DNA of 37,937 bases from an uncultured Chlorobiaceae bacterium (lineage in GTDB: Bacteria > Bacteroidota > Chlorobiia > Chlorobiales > Chlorobiaceae). This document shows positions 35,119-37,937 of the stretch, in pieces (positions within the stretch are counted from its first letter, which is position 1; every line of letters begins with the position of its first letter). The stretch lies in NCBI GenBank assembly GCA_903940125.1, contig CAJAJL010000105.1:1-37937 (forward strand), read 5' to 3'. Position numbers and translations under genes: made by a program. The notes under the pieces were generated by a model. It worked only from the letters and a program-made list of their open reading frames with translations, was not told the DNA's origin and made no database searches.

Positions 35119-36837
35119 CTAATCCAGACGAAAACGGGTCTGGGACATGTTATAAAGCCGCCTCCAGAAAAAGCGGTTGAAAAACACAACGTACAGGCTC
35201 ATAACTGCAATGCCAAGGACAATATGCGGATAGTCGCCTTTTTCAGTCCACTGTGCAATATAGGAACCGAGACCAGTAGCGGTAATGGTTGTGCTGCCCC
35301 AACTTACAACTTCCGCAACAATACTGGCATTCCAGGTACCGCCTGATGCCGTGATCAGGCCGGTGATGAGTGACGGGATGATTCCCGGAAGCAGCAGGTG
35401 TTTCCAAAGTCGCCATCCTGAAAGGCCAAGGTTTTTTGCCGCTTCGCGAAGATCAGTGGGAATGGCCGATGCTCCAGCAATAACATTGAACAATATGTAC
35501 CACTGGGTACCAAGGATCATAAGCGGTGCAGTCCAGATTTCCGGTGAAAGACGGTATCGCACCAACAGAAAGACTGCGACCGGAAAAAAAAGATTTGCAG
35601 GAAAGGCTGCCAGGAACTGCGCAAGGGGCTGAACCTTTGTTGCAAGTCGAGGATTCAGACCAATGATGACACCCATCGGAACCCAGACAATACTTGCCAG
35701 AAGCAGTAACACCATAACACGAGTGAGAGTTATGAGGCCAAGTAAAAAAACTTTTAAAATTTCAGCGTGATCAACCCCGCTCATGACGAAACTCATCAAC
35801 ATCCATGTTCCAAAACTCATTCCGCTGATCAGGATTGCATACCATGTCAACCCCTGTATCTTCACCACGAGTGAGGAACTCTCCTTGAACTTCAATGAAC
35901 GACGGGGCAGGTTCGGGAGTTGTTCGAAGAGTAGAGCCGATTGATAAGCAATCCATTGTACAAGGTTACGCAGCATGTGGGCCCGTTGAAAAAGGGTTAA
36001 AATCCATGATTCAGCTGCATCCTGACTTTCAGTCAGTTCAAACTTGAACTTTTCGGCCCATGCCACCAGCGGACGAAAGAGAAGTTGATCGTATACAAGA
36101 ATGACAATCAGCATTGTCAGCAGGGCAAAGCCAATTGCAGAAAGGTTTTTACTCTGGATAGCCTGTGCCACATAGGATCCAATACCGGGAAGCGTCACAG
36201 CAGTCTTGCCGACGGTGATTGCTTCAGAGGCCACGACAAAAAACCAGCCGCCTGAAACAGACATCATGGTATTCCAGATCAGGTTCGGCGTGGCGAATGG
36301 AGCCTCAAGTTTCCAGAACTTCTGCCAGGATGAGAGGCCAAAGAGGTCTGATGCTTCCTGAAGTTCTTTGGGAACAGTTTTCAACGACTGGTAAAAACTG
36401 AAGGCCATATTCCATGCCTGGGAGGTGAAGATGGCAAAGATGGCGGCCATTTCAACGCCGAGCAGGTTGCCCGGGAAGAGGGCTATAAAACCGGTAACGG
36501 TAATAGAAAGAAAGCCAAGGATCGGAACTGACTGGAGAATGTCGAGCAACGGCACGAGAATGCTTTCGGCACGACGACTTTTTGCAGCTACTGTCGCATA
36601 GGTAAAGGTAAAAGCAAATGAGGCAATGAGGGCTGCAACCATTCTAAGCACGGTGCGCAGTGCATACATAGGAAGATGCACTGGATCGAGAGAAAGCGGT
36701 ATCTGCTCGCCGGGAATATAGGGTACCGCCATTTGACGACTCCCCCACGCTAAAAGAGTGATCAAGCCCATGACAAGAGCAAAGGCGGCGATATCCCAGA
36801 AATAAGGCAGGTGTTGCTTACTATTCTTTTCTACCAT
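35119..36837 (-). CDS. Fused double-domain NitT/TauT-type ABC permease
   Basis: The 572-residue permease contains two consecutive BPD-type membrane domains in one chain. The first (about 60-270) has EAA-loop LKTVPKELQEASDLFGLSSWQKFWKLEAPFA; the second (about 335-560) has ASAIPTDLREAAKNLGLSGWRLWKHLLLPGI. Each has about six helices, so the protein alone can serve as the complete transmembrane part. No periplasmic binding protein is encoded in the window. Substrate is not predictable; nitrate, sulfonates and metal chelates are all carried by relatives. It starts at ATG 36837 and is transcribed away from the CYTH-like gene. Confidence 0.86.
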   Translation of the reverse strand: MVEKNSKQHLPYFWDIAAFALVMGLITLLAWGSRQMAVPYIPGEQIPLSLDPVHLPMYALRTVLRMVAALIASFAFTFTYATVAAKSRRAESILVPLLDILQSVPILGFLSITVTGFIALFPGNLLGVEMAAIFAIFTSQAWNMAFSFYQSLKTVPKELQEASDLFGLSSWQKFWKLEAPFATPNLIWNTMMSVSGGWFFVVASEAITVGKTAVTLPGIGSYVAQAIQSKNLSAIGFALLTMLIVILVYDQLLFRPLVAWAEKFKFELTESQDAAESWILTLFQRAHMLRNLVQWIAYQSALLFEQLPNLPRRSLKFKESSSLVVKIQGLTWYAILISGMSFGTWMLMSFVMSGVDHAEILKVFLLGLITLTRVMVLLLLASIVWVPMGVIIGLNPRLATKVQPLAQFLAAFPANLFFPVAVFLLVRYRLSPEIWTAPLMILGTQWYILFNVIAGASAIPTDLREAAKNLGLSGWRLWKHLLLPGIIPSLITGLITASGGTWNASIVAEVVSWGSTTITATGLGSYIAQWTEKGDYPHIVLGIAVMSLYVVFFNRFFWRRLYNMSQTRFRLD

Positions 36838-37205
36838 GGCCGCAAAAACAGTCCATTATCAACAGAGCTCTCTACAAGGGGCATAACAATGGCGAATATA
36901 CCCATTTCATGGTCGATTCTACCCGTCCTTGTAAGCTGTCTTCCGGAAGCGGTAAAAAAAGTCATCACCCTGCCTGCCTCGATTTGGTCTATTCTGTAAA
37001 AGATACATCAATAAGCGAAAATGTATTGTTACAAAACAGTTAAAGAAAAGAAAAAGAGATGTCCAGAGTAAAGCAAATCGACCCTCTTAACAAAAAATGT
37101 TTATAATAACACTATACTATTATCAAGGGGAAACTGCGATGATGCCATCCACTACCTCCAGCACGGCAGTTCGATGAAAGTATCTTCGATTCAGGCAGAT
37201 AAAGC
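36838..37205. other. Divergent intergenic region with two candidate leader ORFs
   Basis: A 368-base interval between the ABC permease (minus) and the CYTH-like gene (plus). It contains an open frame of 36 residues at 36889-36999 (plus), with an AGGGG-like site about 8 bases upstream and two short hydrophobic stretches. It also contains a 12-residue frame at 37139-37177, with AAGGGG at an ideal 8-base spacing and TATAAT at 37102-37107 upstream. Neither matches a known family. The promoters of both flanking genes must be here; I cannot place them with confidence. Confidence 0.3.
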
Positions 37206-37937
37206 ATGTACACGACGAAAACAAAATATTTTACAGTAACACCATCAGAGGACTCCGAACTGGTATTACAGAAAGTGCTTCTTCCGGGATGGCAACTCAA
37301 TGCACTTTCATCAACAAGAGAGCATCTTGATTTTTACGATACGTTTGAATGGAATGCATACGAAAAAAAGGTAGCTATCATAAAAAAAAAGGCTTCACTC
37401 TCTCTTATAGACCTTCATACCGGCCAAGAAACAGCCTCTGCCTTATTCAACCGTAATCTCTTGTCTTTTTCCCCCGTTGACCTCCCATCAGGAACACTGA
37501 AAGATATTCTCTCTGCGTACAGCGATATAAGAGCTTTCATCAGGATCTGTTCCATCGATACTTTCATTCGTACATACCACATCTTCGACGACAACAAAAA
37601 AACCATCGGCGTTCTGACTGCGACATCATTCCGCCTTGCCGACAATAAAAGTGGGGAGCCATTCGCATCTCTTTTTTCTCTGATACCATTACGGGGATAT
37701 CAGGAAGAAATAGAGAAGGCGGTTCGTCATAACTCATTCAGGCATACTCTCGATTTCAAGGAGCTTTTTCTGTTGATCATGACCGCGTCCGGACACAATG
37801 TTCAAGGCTACTCCTCAAAAATTCTTCTCTCTCTTGATCCAGATGCCCCCATTTATGAAAGCACCCAACGCCTGCTCCAATGGACGCTCTCGATCCTGCA
37901 AAAGAATGAATATGGCATCATCAATAACATCGATACC
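37206..37937 (+). CDS. CYTH/CHAD-like protein, cut by the window edge
   Basis: An uninterrupted frame of 244 codons runs off the right edge. The N-terminal 190 residues resemble the CYTH-type region that precedes CHAD domains, with EHLDFYDTFEWNAYEKKVAIIKKKASLSLI (YDT-FEW motif) and the closing LIPLRGYQEEIEKA. The classical ExExK motif of adenylate-cyclase/thiamine-triphosphatase CYTH enzymes is not evident. A CHAD domain, if present, would lie outside the window. An in-frame stop TAA directly precedes ATG 37206, which fixes the start at or after this codon. CHAD domains bind polyphosphate in characterised members; function here is unknown. Confidence 0.55.
   Translation, partial: MYTTKTKYFTVTPSEDSELVLQKVLLPGWQLNALSSTREHLDFYDTFEWNAYEKKVAIIKKKASLSLIDLHTGQETASALFNRNLLSFSPVDLPSGTLKDILSAYSDIRAFIRICSIDTFIRTYHIFDDNKKTIGVLTATSFRLADNKSGEPFASLFSLIPLRGYQEEIEKAVRHNSFRHTLDFKELFLLIMTASGHNVQGYSSKILLSLDPDAPIYESTQRLLQWTLSILQKNEYGIINNIDT

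Noticed and set aside
1-37937. CRISPR array or tandem repeats
   Set aside because: I saw no regularly spaced direct repeats and no cas-like genes anywhere in the window.

Overview
The window reads as a chromosomal segment of a Gram-negative, menaquinone-using anaerobe, most likely a green sulfur bacterium (Chlorobiaceae) or close relative. This is a judgement from protein flavour and gene content: a UMF1-type MFS protein, a DHNA-CoA-hydrolase-like thioesterase, a beta-phosphoglucomutase/GH65 fusion, and a Bacteroidota/Chlorobiota-style integrase remnant. No marker gene here settles the genus.

Layout. 1-1097 is a decayed, probably foreign left edge: an unidentified edge sequence, a small exported protein with its terminator, and a tyrosine-recombinase remnant. 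1366-9223 is mainly housekeeping on the plus strand: tmk, a trehalose-phosphatase-like HAD protein, a 1054-residue beta-PGM/GH65 fusion, queA, ispD, tRNA-Met, tRNA-Gly and a hotdog thioesterase. 9289-9884 (minus) is a ParE/Phd toxin-antitoxin pair with an operator-like palindrome. 10036-16191 (minus) holds an MFS gene, yihY, dnaX and aspS. 16374-16896 is a small accessory island with a PIN-toxin remnant, an antitoxin-like gene and a doubtful micro-ORF. 16923-20507 (minus) is a tight run lplA-like, panB, pssA, purS, purQ. 20782-22505 (plus) is ddl plus a TPR protein. 22636-28506 (plus) is a five-gene tripartite export operon: TolC-like, MacA-like, MacB-type ATPase and two separate FtsX-type permeases. 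A DUF1848 protein follows on the minus strand. 29575-33697 (plus) is a complete arsenic operon, arsR-arsC-acr3-arsD-arsA. 33788-36837 (minus) is a NitT/TauT-type ABC transporter with a fused double permease and no visible binding protein. The right edge carries the start of a CYTH/CHAD-like protein.

The most notable observation is in dnaX (minus, 13633 to 11955). The zero frame ends at residue 387, just after a run of ten A residues containing the heptamer A-AAA-AAG. The -1 frame stays open from that run for a further 177 residues and reads as a DnaX C-terminal (tau-type) region. Here the zero frame would give the short gamma-like protein and slippage the long tau, the reverse of Escherichia coli. 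A one-base homopolymer miscall would give the same picture and must be excluded.

How the genes work together: the arsenic operon combines thioredoxin-coupled arsenate reduction, an ACR3 arsenite pump, and an ArsA ATPase with its ArsD metallochaperone under an ArsR repressor with a palindrome directly upstream. The export operon has all parts of a MacAB/TolC-like pump, but with the ATPase separate from two unlike permeases. The OtsB-like and beta-PGM/GH65 genes together contain the three enzymatic modules that are fused in one mycobacterial protein, and probably act on trehalose or a related alpha-glucoside.
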